Below are positions 25,231-32,206 of a stretch of 64,000 bases of DNA, piece after piece. Location: the NCBI RefSeq assembly GCF_006442815.1, contig NZ_VFVL01000031.1, forward strand, positions 1 through 64,000. Direction: 5' to 3'. Numbering within the stretch: position 1 is the first letter of the stretch; each line of letters opens with the position of its first letter. Source of the stretch: Mesorhizobium sp. B2-4-3 (GTDB lineage: Bacteria > Pseudomonadota > Alphaproteobacteria > Rhizobiales > Rhizobiaceae). Below the pieces are notes generated by a model that was given only the letters and a program-made list of their open reading frames with translations, was not told the origin of the DNA and did not search any database. The translations under genes and the position numbers were made by a program.

Positions 25231-25611
25231 GTGCCAGCACTGCTTGATGGACTGCGTATTCTCGTTCTGGAAGACGAGTTCCTGATCGCGATGGACGTCG
25301 AGCAGCTTTGCCGCGACCACGGCGCCGCGGATGTGACGATCGTACGTGAGCTCGGCGAGATCGACGGGCAGGCGCTGCCTGCGCGCTTCGACGCGGCGGT
25401 TGTCGACCTGATGCTCGGCGGCGTCTCGACTCTGGATTTCGCCGCGCGGCTACGCAGCGAGGGCGTCCCGTTCGTATTTGCCTCCGGCTATTCGGATTCG
25501 GACGAGATCAAGGGTTCGTTTCCGGATATCCGGCTGATCGCCAAGCCCTACTCAGGCGACGATCTGATCGAAGCCGTGGCCATGGCCTGCGGCCGGGTCG
25601 CCTCGGCCTGA
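25231..25611 (+). CDS. Single-domain response regulator (FAT GUY/SdrG-like)
   Basis: The 126-aa protein is a lone receiver domain: acidic pair LEDE near residues 13-16, phospho-acceptor aspartate in VVDLMLGG, switch serine in FASGYSD and lysine in AKPYSGDD. FASGY resembles the FAT GUY motif of single-domain regulators that modulate PhyR phosphorylation in sphingomonads and methylobacteria. GTG start behind GAGGAG. It is divergent from the Crp gene and convergent with ecfG. No EcfG site is seen upstream; a weak ATGTC/GACAT dyad lies at 25162-25180. Confidence 0.85.
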   Translation: MPALLDGLRILVLEDEFLIAMDVEQLCRDHGAADVTIVRELGEIDGQALPARFDAAVVDLMLGGVSTLDFAARLRSEGVPFVFASGYSDSDEIKGSFPDIRLIAKPYSGDDLIEAVAMACGRVASA

Positions 25612-25640
25612 GTCCATCCTTGCAATCGTAACCGGTCGGT

Positions 25641-26192
25641 TTAAGCCGCGTTCGAACCTGTGACCTGCGCCGAGATCGCGTCGGGCCCGAACTCGTCCTC
25701 TCCGGAAATCTTGAGGATTTCCTGGAGCCTGGCGCGCGCCCGGCTGACGCGGCTCTTGATCGTGCCGACCGCGCAGCCGCAAATCTCGGCGGCTTCTTCA
25801 TAGGAGAAGCCGGAAGCGCCGATCAGGATGATGGCCTCGCGCTGGTCCTCGGGCAGCTGCTCGAGCGCGCCGCGGAAATCCTTGAGGTCGAGCTGGCCAT
25901 GCTGGGCCGGATGAACGGCAAGCCTGGCCGTCATGATGCCGTCGCTGTCCTGAACTTCGCGGCCGCGCTTGCGCATCTGCGAATAGAATTCGTTGCGCAG
26001 GATGGTGAACAGCCAGGCCTTCAGATTGGTGCCGGGCTGGAAGCTCTCATGCTTGTCCCAAGCCTTGACCAGCGTTTCTTGGACGAGGTCGTCGGCCCGG
26101 TCGGCATTCTGCGTCAGCGACACGGCAAAGGCGCGAAGGCTCGGGATCGCACCGAGCAACTCGGTCTTGAAGCTCTGGGATACTGCCGCCAT
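25641..26192 (-). CDS. ecfG: General stress response sigma factor EcfG
   Basis: This 183-aa ECF sigma factor has region 2 (ADDLVQETLVKAWDKHESF, then AWLFTILRNEFYSQMRKR) and region 4 (LPEDQREAIILIGASGFSYEEAAEICGCAVGTIKSRVSRAR). It is group ECF15 by these motifs and by linkage to nepR and phyR. It directs RNA polymerase to GGAAC-N16-CGTT promoters. nepR is 3 bp upstream, so the anti-sigma factor and sigma factor are co-transcribed from a promoter that EcfG itself would recognise. Confidence 0.95.
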   Translation of the reverse strand: MAAVSQSFKTELLGAIPSLRAFAVSLTQNADRADDLVQETLVKAWDKHESFQPGTNLKAWLFTILRNEFYSQMRKRGREVQDSDGIMTARLAVHPAQHGQLDLKDFRGALEQLPEDQREAIILIGASGFSYEEAAEICGCAVGTIKSRVSRARARLQEILKISGEDEFGPDAISAQVTGSNAA

Positions 26193-26195
26193 GCC

Positions 26196-26399
26196 TCAGT
26201 CCTTTTTCTGGGCAGGTTCGGTCTGTTCCAGTTGGCTGAGCAACTGAGCGAAACGGTCCGGCACATGGTCCGAGACCAACTCGTCATAATATTGTTTGAG
26301 CTTGCGGGCTATCTCTGAGTTTGCCCCAAGCGGATTGCCGTCCCCGTTCCGATGCCTGCTTGCGGCATCAGCCAACTTTTTTTTCTTCATTTCTTTCAT
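26196..26399 (-). CDS. nepR: Anti-sigma factor NepR
   Basis: The 67-aa protein has the NepR signature: a lysine-rich N terminus and EIARKLKQYYDELVSDHVPDRFAQLLSQL, the two-helix sigma-binding core. It sequesters EcfG until phosphorylated PhyR binds it. ATG 26399 is preferred; the in-frame ATG at 26390 is also possible. The longer frame up to 26570 reads through the promoter region and is rejected. It is 3 bp from ecfG, and the transcript has a 93-bp leader from the EcfG site at 26492-26516. Confidence 0.9.
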   Translation of the reverse strand: MKEMKKKKLADAASRHRNGDGNPLGANSEIARKLKQYYDELVSDHVPDRFAQLLSQLEQTEPAQKKD

Positions 26400-26491
26400 A
26401 GTAGCCCTAGTTTCCAGCGCCTGAACCGCTCTTCGACTGCAAACCACAACGCAAGCGGAACCTTCGTCTGGTTGCCCATCCCAAGCCTCGA

Positions 26492-26516
26492 AACGCCCGC
26501 TTGCTAATTTAGTTCC
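26492..26516 (-). promoter_or_regulatory. EcfG-type promoter for nepR-ecfG
   Basis: Minus-strand GGAAC-N16-CGTT, 93 bp before the nepR start. It is back-to-back with the phyR promoter, 9 bp apart. Confidence 0.85.
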
Positions 26517-26525
26517 ACAGCCGGC

Positions 26526-26550
26526 GGAACTTTTTCCGAAAGCCGGCGTT
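26526..26550 (+). promoter_or_regulatory. EcfG-type promoter for phyR
   Basis: Plus-strand GGAAC-N16-CGTT with 16-bp spacer, 67 bp before ATG 26617. A perfect consensus match. Confidence 0.85.
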
Positions 26551-26616
26551 TGATTTTCAGGGGCATGCACCAGCCCGGCCTTGAACGTGCAGCGTCATCT
26601 GAGGGAGACGTCAATA

Positions 26617-27411
26617 ATGAGTTTGTCCGCAACCATCGCGCCGCATCTTCCGTTCCTGCGCCGCTTCTCGCGGGCGGTATCGGGATCGCAGGAGAGTGGT
26701 GACGCGTTGGTCGCCGCGATGCTGGAAGCCATCATCGCCGATACCAATATCTTCCCCGAAGCCTCGAGCGACCGCATTGCGCTGTACAAGGTTTTCGCCA
26801 GACTGTTCACCTCCGTGGCCATCCGCGTGCCGCAGGAACAGGCCCAGACCGCCTGGGAGCAGCGGGCCGCGGCCAATCTGAATGCGATCGCGCCCCTGCC
26901 GAGGCAGGCTTTCCTTCTGGTTGCCGTCGAGGGCTTCAGCGAGGATGAGGCGGCGGAAATCCTCGATGTAGACGAGGACGAGTTCTCGGAACTGCTTGCC
27001 CAGGCGAGCAACGAGATTTCCCGGCAGGTCGCGACCGATGTGCTGATCATCGAGGACGAGCCGCTGATCGCCATGGACATCGAGGAGATGGTCGAGAGTC
27101 TCGGCCACCGCGTGGTCGGCACGGCGCGCACGCATGCCGAGGCTGTGGCCGTGTTCGGCAGGACGCGGCCGAAAATGGTTCTGGCCGACATCCAGCTCGC
27201 CGACGGCAGCTCGGGCATCGAAGCCGTCAACGAGATCTTGTCCTCGACGCCGGTGCCGGTGATCTTCATCACCGCCTTCCCGGAGCGCCTGCTGACCGGC
27301 GAACGGCCCGAGCCGGCCTTCCTGGTCACCAAGCCCTTCAATCCCGACATGGTCAAGGCTTTGATCAGCCAGGCCCTGTTCTTCGACCGTCAGGCCAAGG
27401 CCGCCGCCTGA
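26617..27411 (+). CDS. phyR: Anti-anti-sigma response regulator PhyR
   Basis: The 264-aa protein joins an N-terminal sigma-like domain (residues 1-135, FSRAVSGSQESGDALVAAML and PRQAFLLVAVEGFSEDEAAEIL) to a C-terminal receiver with IIEDEPLIAMDIEEMVE, phospho-aspartate in VLADIQLADG and KPFNPDMV. Phosphorylated PhyR binds NepR and frees EcfG. The ATG at 26617 has GAGGGAG upstream. It is divergent from nepR-ecfG with mirrored EcfG promoters, so both arms of the switch are auto-amplified. Confidence 0.95.
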   Translation: MSLSATIAPHLPFLRRFSRAVSGSQESGDALVAAMLEAIIADTNIFPEASSDRIALYKVFARLFTSVAIRVPQEQAQTAWEQRAAANLNAIAPLPRQAFLLVAVEGFSEDEAAEILDVDEDEFSELLAQASNEISRQVATDVLIIEDEPLIAMDIEEMVESLGHRVVGTARTHAEAVAVFGRTRPKMVLADIQLADGSSGIEAVNEILSSTPVPVIFITAFPERLLTGERPEPAFLVTKPFNPDMVKALISQALFFDRQAKAAA

Positions 27412-27526
27412 TCCTCTTCGAAGCTTGGACATCGAGCGTCATGCGGGGCCTTCGCGCCGCGCGTGACGCCTGGCCGTTTGCGGTCTGAAAAGACCCTCGA
27501 GGGGATCGTCTTTTTCAGCAAATGGT

Positions 27527-27551
27527 GGAACAAACGACACCGAGCTACGTT
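27527..27551 (+). promoter_or_regulatory. EcfG-type promoter for the DUF1328 gene
   Basis: Plus-strand GGAAC-N16-CGTT, 29 bp before ATG 27581. Confidence 0.8.
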
Positions 27552-27580
27552 CTTTTCCCGACGTAAGAAGGAGACGCATC

Positions 27581-27745
27581 ATGCTGTACTGGGCGCTCGT
27601 ATTTCTCGTAGTTGCGATCATCGCCGGCGCGCTTGGGTTCGGCGGCATCGCCGGCACATCGGCGGGCATCGCGCAGATCCTGTTCTTCATCTTCCTCGCC
27701 TTCCTGGTGATTTCGCTCATCGCAGGCCTCTTCAGGAGAGCCTGA
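27581..27745 (+). CDS. DUF1328 small membrane protein
   Basis: A 54-aa hydrophobic protein beginning MLYWALVFLVVAIIAGALGF and containing GGIAGTSAGIAQILFFIF, the DUF1328 (YtjA) pattern. Two transmembrane helices fill nearly the whole chain and it ends LFRRA. The start has AAGAAGGAG. It is behind an EcfG promoter. Members are widespread in stress regulons but their function is not established. Confidence 0.85.
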   Translation: MLYWALVFLVVAIIAGALGFGGIAGTSAGIAQILFFIFLAFLVISLIAGLFRRA

Positions 27746-27787
27746 CCGCGACACTGGAAGCCGCACCCCTCAAACGGTTTCCAGCCA

Positions 27788-27835
27788 CCGCCGGGCGGCG
27801 CCTCGAAAGAGCACTGCCCGGCGGACCGTTTTTTG
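27788..27835 (+). terminator. Rho-independent terminator after the DUF1328 gene
   Basis: CCGCCGGGC pairs with GCCCGGCGG across a 19-nt loop, followed by ACCGTTTTTTGG. Confidence 0.65.
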
Positions 27836-27846
27836 GAGAGCCCTCG

Positions 27847-27897
27847 CGATTTCAAGGCCACTGTGATTTCAAGGCCACCGCGATTTCAAGGCGCTGG
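27847..27897 (+). repeat. Three tandem 17-bp units before the HWE kinase promoter
   Basis: Three consecutive copies of a unit beginning CGATTTCAAGGCC (second copy TGATTTCAAGGCC) abut the EcfG promoter at 27905. Confidence 0.7.
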
Positions 27898-27904
27898 CTC
27901 ACGC

Positions 27905-27929
27905 GGAACAAGTTGCGGATTGAGCCGTT
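27905..27929 (+). promoter_or_regulatory. EcfG-type promoter for the HWE kinase gene
   Basis: Plus-strand GGAAC-N16-CGTT, 27 bp before ATG 27956. It makes the upstream in-frame ORF extension from 27833 impossible as a stress-induced product. Confidence 0.75.
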
Positions 27930-27955
27930 CAAGGACCGAGTGGGGGATATTTCCA

Positions 27956-28987
27956 ATGCCTTCCAAGGGTCCCACGAAAGACCGGGTTGAAAAGCAAGAC
28001 AGCGAAGTGATCGCGATGCATCCCTCGGAAAGCGGGATGCAGTTGGGGCGGGCCCTGCTTCATGCCCTGCACAATGCCGGGATTTCGGTTCTCTACGAGG
28101 ATCGGCAGATGCAAACGGTCTGGGCGCGCAACATGAACGCGCCCTGGGCGTCCGATACAGCCGCCGGCAAGGACTTGCTCTCGCCGGCGCAGGCCGAACG
28201 CATAAGGGCCGCCAAACTCAAGGTGATCGAATCCGGCAACGCGGACCAGCTCGAGCTCAGCATTCCGGGACACCAGGGCGTACGTTGGTTCCAGCTTTGG
28301 ATCGATGCAGACCGCGGGGAAGCCGGCGACGTCCTCGGCGTCGTCACTACGATGGTGGAGACGACGGAGCAGAAACGCCGCGAGCAGACGCTGAAGGCGT
28401 TGCTGCGCGAAGTCAGCCATCGATCGAAAAATCTTCTGGCCATCATCCAGAGCATCGCCACTCAGACCGGGCGCTATACGGAGACGCTCGGCGAGTTCCT
28501 GGCGCGGTTTCGCGGCCGGCTGCAATCGCTCGCGTCCTCGCAGGATCTCGTCACATCCTCCAATTGGCGGGGAGCGGCGCTGCAGGAGCTCGTCTCCGGG
28601 CAGGTCGGCCGCTACAGCAGCGACCTGGCCAACAGTCTGCGGTTCGCGGGCGAAAATCCCTATCTCAACCCCAATGCCGCCATGCATATCGGCTTGGCGA
28701 TGCATGAGCTGGCCGTGAATTCCGTGAGCTACGGCGCGCTGTCGCGGCCGGAGGGCCATGTCGAGGTTCGCGCCAGGCTCGAGGCCGAAAACGGAACCTC
28801 GCCCAACCTTCTGCTGACCTGGACAGAGGCGGTCGGCGATACGCCGCGCAATGAGAAGCGCTTCGGCAGCGTGGCGCTGGAGCGCGTCGTGCCGATGTCG
28901 CTGAACGGCTCAGCGACGCTGGAAATCGGCACGGACCGCATGGAATACCGTCTTACCGTCCCGCACGGGAATTTCGAGACGGATTGA
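27956..28987 (+). CDS. HWE/HisKA_2-family sensor histidine kinase
   Basis: From ATG 27956 the protein is 343 aa. The N-terminal 130 residues form a PAS-like sensor without transmembrane helices. The dimerisation box LLREVSHRSKNLLAIIQSIA carries the phospho-histidine, and the ATPase domain has NPNAAMHIGLAMHELAVNSV. HWE kinases adjacent to phyR (PhyK type) usually phosphorylate PhyR. Together with the EcfG promoter this suggests positive feedback into PhyR. The longer frame from 27833 lies in repeats and the promoter. Confidence 0.85.
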   Translation: MPSKGPTKDRVEKQDSEVIAMHPSESGMQLGRALLHALHNAGISVLYEDRQMQTVWARNMNAPWASDTAAGKDLLSPAQAERIRAAKLKVIESGNADQLELSIPGHQGVRWFQLWIDADRGEAGDVLGVVTTMVETTEQKRREQTLKALLREVSHRSKNLLAIIQSIATQTGRYTETLGEFLARFRGRLQSLASSQDLVTSSNWRGAALQELVSGQVGRYSSDLANSLRFAGENPYLNPNAAMHIGLAMHELAVNSVSYGALSRPEGHVEVRARLEAENGTSPNLLLTWTEAVGDTPRNEKRFGSVALERVVPMSLNGSATLEIGTDRMEYRLTVPHGNFETD

Positions 28988-29006
28988 TGGCGGCGCCGAT
29001 GGCGTG

Positions 29007-29200
29007 AGAGCAATTCCAGGAAAAGTACGCAACGGGTCAGGCTAGAGCATGATGCCGAAAAGTGTGAAGCGGTTTTCGGACGACATCATGCTCTATCTCT
29101 TTGATTTAGAGACGGATTCAGATTTCAGGTCGATTCGACCTGAAATCATCCGGCTCTAGGCGGCTTCGCCGTAGCTGTCCGTCCGGAGTTGCGCCGGAAT
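29007..29200 (+). repeat. Element C copy split by element B
   Basis: The left part is AGCAATTCCAGGAAAAGT (29009-29041). After the 118-bp B insertion, the right part continues CTTCGCCGTAGCTGTCCGTCCGGAGTTGCG (29160-29200). The variant loop resembles the copy at 10094-10188. Apart from this and element B, the 28988-29321 gap holds nothing else recognisable. Confidence 0.7.
29042..29159 (+). repeat. 118-bp CTAG-bounded element B, copy 2
   Basis: Same length and same two-hairpin structure as copy 1 at 15279-15396, differing at three positions. Bounded by CTAGAGC and GCTCTAG. It sits inside a copy of element C. Confidence 0.85.
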
Positions 29201-29321
29201 GGAGCCTCGCCGGCAAAGGTCTTAACCGGCTGTTCACCATAAAGTCCGATCCTGTGTACCCGGCTGACGATGATGCGCCGGAAGCCCATCCGCGCCCCGG
29301 CGCGCGATCTGGGAGAGTGAA

Positions 29322-29492
29322 ATGATGGTTGCCGACATGAACAGGCTGGAGCAGGCCGCCCGCGTCTCGATGAGCGGCTTCCAGGATGCCGAGCCGCCGC
29401 CGGCGCCGCGGTCGTCGCATCTTTCGCTCCGCCTTGGCGCGATCGCGCTTCTGGCGGCCGTGGCCTTGACCGCGGCCTGGCAATTGTTCTGA
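29322..29492 (+). CDS. Small membrane protein of unknown function
   Basis: A 56-aa protein with a charged N-terminal half (VADMNRLEQAARVSM), a proline-rich linker and one C-terminal transmembrane helix (LGAIALLAAVALTAAWQLF). GGGAGAGTGA upstream is an adequate ribosome site. It belongs with the stress island by position, but no EcfG site is visible directly upstream. Family not recognised. Confidence 0.6.
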   Translation: MMVADMNRLEQAARVSMSGFQDAEPPPAPRSSHLSLRLGAIALLAAVALTAAWQLF

Positions 29493-29565
29493 CCCCGCAT
29501 GCGGCTTTGACGCCCAGACTTTAGCGCGCCGCCATTTCGCGCGGAGCGCTTCAGGCTCCGGCCCC

Positions 29566-29591
29566 GGAACTTTTGTTCGTCGAGAATCGTT
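29566..29591 (+). promoter_or_regulatory. EcfG-type promoter for the 108-aa gene
   Basis: Plus-strand GGAAC-N17-CGTT, 24 bp before ATG 29616. Confidence 0.65.
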
Positions 29592-29615
29592 GTTGGCGGC
29601 GGGAGGTTTGGAGCC

Positions 29616-29942
29616 ATGGAACACATCGCTGCGTTGCTCTTTGTCGTCGGCTGCTCGAGCACAATGACCGATTGCCGGGAACTCGAAGTGCCCGTCAGCG
29701 TCTTCGAAACCGCACATGCATGCGTCGCCGAACGGCCATTCGCCATCGGCGACCTGCAGGATCAGGCCCCCCGCATTATCGGCAAATGCCTCGCCGTGGA
29801 TCCCGCGCTGGAGGACGACTACGACCGGATCGTCTGGAACGCGCGGCCCGACGGCATGCTGGTCGCATCGCTGGAGGTGTCCGGCATGCTTGTCGCGTCG
29901 AACGGCGGGCGCCCCGAAAAAGACTATGTTAGGCAACAGTAG
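29616..29942 (+). CDS. Conserved hypothetical protein, stress-regulated
   Basis: The 108-aa product starts with a short hydrophobic stretch (HIAALLFVVGCSS) that could be a weak signal, and contains several cysteines (CSST, DCRE, HACVAE, GKCLAVDPAL). Upstream GGGAGG supports the start. An EcfG promoter is at 29566-29591. The pattern of conserved cysteines suggests a secreted, disulphide-bearing protein, but I do not recognise a named family. Confidence 0.65.
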   Translation: MEHIAALLFVVGCSSTMTDCRELEVPVSVFETAHACVAERPFAIGDLQDQAPRIIGKCLAVDPALEDDYDRIVWNARPDGMLVASLEVSGMLVASNGGRPEKDYVRQQ

Positions 29943-30024
29943 AATCTGGCGGGCAAAGCACCTTTTTTCATGCTAAACGGTTGCTGGCACTGCCGAAAGT
30001 GAGGACAAAGTGAGGAGCAATTCT

Positions 30025-30270
30025 ATGCGGAAGATGATCATTGCCATGGTTGCTGTGGTCGCTGTCAGCGGCTGCACCACGACCGAGCAGGACGTCGTCG
30101 GCGGCGGCCTGATCGGCGCCGGTGTGGGCGGCTTGGTCGGCGGCGGCAAGGGTGCGCTGATCGGCGCGGCCGTCGGCGCCGGGTCGGGCCTTCTGGTTCG
30201 CAACCTGCGCAATGGCTATTGCCAGTATCGCGATCATCGCGGCCGGATCTACACGGCTCGCTGCAACTAG
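30025..30270 (+). CDS. Glycine-zipper lipoprotein
   Basis: An 81-aa protein with a lipobox (VAVVAVSGC, cysteine near residue 17) and a glycine-zipper segment GGGLIGAGVGGLVGGGKGAL typical of 17-kDa-antigen/OmpA-like outer-membrane lipoproteins. The mature tail has YCQYRDHRGRIY. ATG 30025 is chosen over GTG 30010 because GAGGAG lies at normal spacing before it. The stop codon TAG is also the first part of the CTAG end of repeat C. Confidence 0.85.
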   Translation: MRKMIIAMVAVVAVSGCTTTEQDVVGGGLIGAGVGGLVGGGKGALIGAAVGAGSGLLVRNLRNGYCQYRDHRGRIYTARCN

Positions 30271-30371
30271 AGCAATTCCAGGAAAAGTGTGATCGGTTTT
30301 CCGTTCGGAATTGCGTAAAAACAAAAAGATAGAGCGTTTCGCCGTTTCCGTGAAACAGTGAAACGCTCTAG
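30267..30371 (+). repeat. Palindromic element C, complete copy
   Basis: The 105-bp unit runs from CTAGAGCAATTCC to CGCTCTAG. It contains TTCCAGGAAAAGTGTG, GGAATTGCG and a terminal hairpin GAGCGTTTC/GAAACGCTC. Other copies are at 35778, 54747 (reverse) and partial ones at 10094, 29007 and 58971. Confidence 0.85.
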
Positions 30372-30380
30372 TTCAGCACC

Positions 30381-30417
30381 GAAAAACCGGAGGTCGGCTC
30401 CCGGCCTCCGGTTTTTC
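30381..30417. terminator. Bidirectional terminator
   Basis: GAAAAACCGGAGG is inverted to CCTCCGGTTTTTC around an 11-nt loop, giving a U-tract on both strands. It separates the lipoprotein gene from the convergent CHASE kinase gene. Confidence 0.85.
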
Positions 30418-30441
30418 AAAATTCAAATCGCTGATTTGCCC

Positions 30442-32142
30442 TCATGCGGCCAGCGGGATCCTGATCTCCACCTTCAGTCCGTCGGCGTGGTAGTCGCGCG
30501 CGATCGTGCCGCGCAATTCGCGTGTGACGTTGAGATCTATCAACTTGGTGCCGAAGCCGGTCTTGACTGGTGCTTCCAGTTCCTTCTGACCCGCCTCGCG
30601 CCAGTTCAGGACCAGCGTCCGCTCGCGACCGCGGCCTTCGACGCTCCAGTCGACCTTGAGAGCCCAGCTTCCCCTGACCGAATTGAGCGAACCGCCGGCG
30701 TCGCCATATTTCAGCGCGTTGGTGGCGAGTTCGTGGAAGGTCAGCCCTAGCGCCTGCGTCGTCGTCTCGTCCAGCAGCACTTCCGGCCCTGACAACACGC
30801 CTTCGGGAAGCTCCTTGCCGAACACCTGCCCGAGCTCGATGCGCAGCAGGTCGCCGAGATCTGCTTTCTGCCAGCGCGAGCGCGTGAGCATATCCTGCGA
30901 TGCAGCCATGGCCTGCAGGCGCGCCGAAAACGATGCCGAAAACTCCTTGACGTCGGTGGCTTGCGAGGCCGTCTGCCGCGCGATCGCCAGCACGCGCGTG
31001 ATCGAATTCTTGATGCGGTGCTTCATCTCCTGCAGGATCAGATCCTTTTCCAGCAGGCTCTTTTCGGTCGTCTCGTGCAGCGCCGATTTCGCGTCATAGG
31101 CGCGTTCCTGGTAGCGCGCCACCAAGGCGATGGCGCCGGCGAGCAGCAGGCCGAACAGCCCGAGCATCACCGGAATGGCGCGCGAGGACGGCGGTTCGAA
31201 GGCGCTTGTCGGCCGAAACAGCAAGGTCCACGGCTGGCCCGCCACGACGATATCGCGGCGTGCCAAAAGCTTCGCGCCGATGCGTTCCGCCGGCGGCGCT
31301 TCCGAACAGAACAGGAGATTGCCGGACTCGGGCTTGCCGTCATAGACCTCGACATTGACCGGCAGCAGCGGCGCGTGGCTGAGCGCGACCTGGAACAGAT
31401 CCTGCGCGCGGAACGCGGCGTAAAGAAAACCGGCCGTCGAGGAGCGGCTTGCATTGATGACGTCGGGTGCGGTTTCGACGTTCAGGCGCACGAAAACCAG
31501 GAAGCCCGTGAAGGTCTGCCTCACGCCCGCGCCCTGGCCGAGCTGGACCATGCCGCTCGCATGCTGCTGGTCATCTGCCATCGCCTTTTCGATGGCCGCG
31601 CGCCGTACCGGCTCGGTGAACATGTCGAAGCCGATGATCGACTGGTTGGATGTGTCGAGCGGCTCGAACAGCACGATCGGCGTGCGCCATTGCTGCGTCG
31701 TGGCGGGATAGATCGGATGCGCCGACCCATGATCGTGCAGGATGTCGCGTTCCACCGCCGCCTCGTCGCCGGTCTTGGCGAGCCTCAGGAAGCCCACGCC
31801 GCGCAGCCCCGCGAAATTGTCGTCGATGTCGAGCGCGGTGAAGAAGGCCTTGAATTCGCCGCGCGAGATGTCGCCGTTGCGGGCATCGAACAGCGCCTGT
31901 GTCGAACGCAGCAGCGACAGATGCAGGTCGATGCGGCTCTCGATGCGGCTCAGCGCGTCATCGGCGGTACCCTCGAATTTGATCCGAGCCGCCTCCTGCG
32001 TCGCGAAATAGGCAAACCCCGCCATCGTCAGGCTGATCAGCGCGACGGCGACGAAGGCGACGATCGGAAAAAGCTTCTTCAAATCAAGGATGCGGCCCCG
32101 TGGACGGTGACGACCTTTATGGTCAAGTCTCAGCGCCAACAC
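30442..32142 (-). CDS. CHASE-domain HWE histidine kinase, membrane-bound
   Basis: The 566-aa protein has a first transmembrane helix at about 26-48 (IVAFVAVALISLTMAGFAYF), a periplasmic CHASE domain (about 70-290, with NFAGLRGVGFLRL and IIGFDMFTEPVRR) and a second helix near 320-345 (AIPVMLGLFGLLLAGAIALV). The cytoplasmic part has EMKHRIKNSITRVLAIARQT, a HisKA_2/HWE dimerisation box, and an ATPase domain with LTFHELATNALKYGD. CHASE sensors bind small ligands. No regulator is adjacent, so PhyR is a plausible partner. The start codon (GTG 32142) is uncertain. Confidence 0.88.
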   Translation of the reverse strand: MLALRLDHKGRHRPRGRILDLKKLFPIVAFVAVALISLTMAGFAYFATQEAARIKFEGTADDALSRIESRIDLHLSLLRSTQALFDARNGDISRGEFKAFFTALDIDDNFAGLRGVGFLRLAKTGDEAAVERDILHDHGSAHPIYPATTQQWRTPIVLFEPLDTSNQSIIGFDMFTEPVRRAAIEKAMADDQQHASGMVQLGQGAGVRQTFTGFLVFVRLNVETAPDVINASRSSTAGFLYAAFRAQDLFQVALSHAPLLPVNVEVYDGKPESGNLLFCSEAPPAERIGAKLLARRDIVVAGQPWTLLFRPTSAFEPPSSRAIPVMLGLFGLLLAGAIALVARYQERAYDAKSALHETTEKSLLEKDLILQEMKHRIKNSITRVLAIARQTASQATDVKEFSASFSARLQAMAASQDMLTRSRWQKADLGDLLRIELGQVFGKELPEGVLSGPEVLLDETTTQALGLTFHELATNALKYGDAGGSLNSVRGSWALKVDWSVEGRGRERTLVLNWREAGQKELEAPVKTGFGTKLIDLNVTRELRGTIARDYHADGLKVEIRIPLAA

Positions 32143-32206
32143 AATGGCGCGGTCAAATCATCACCGCGGCTGGCACATCACGCAGTCGTTAATTAGCCGG
32201 CTATCA

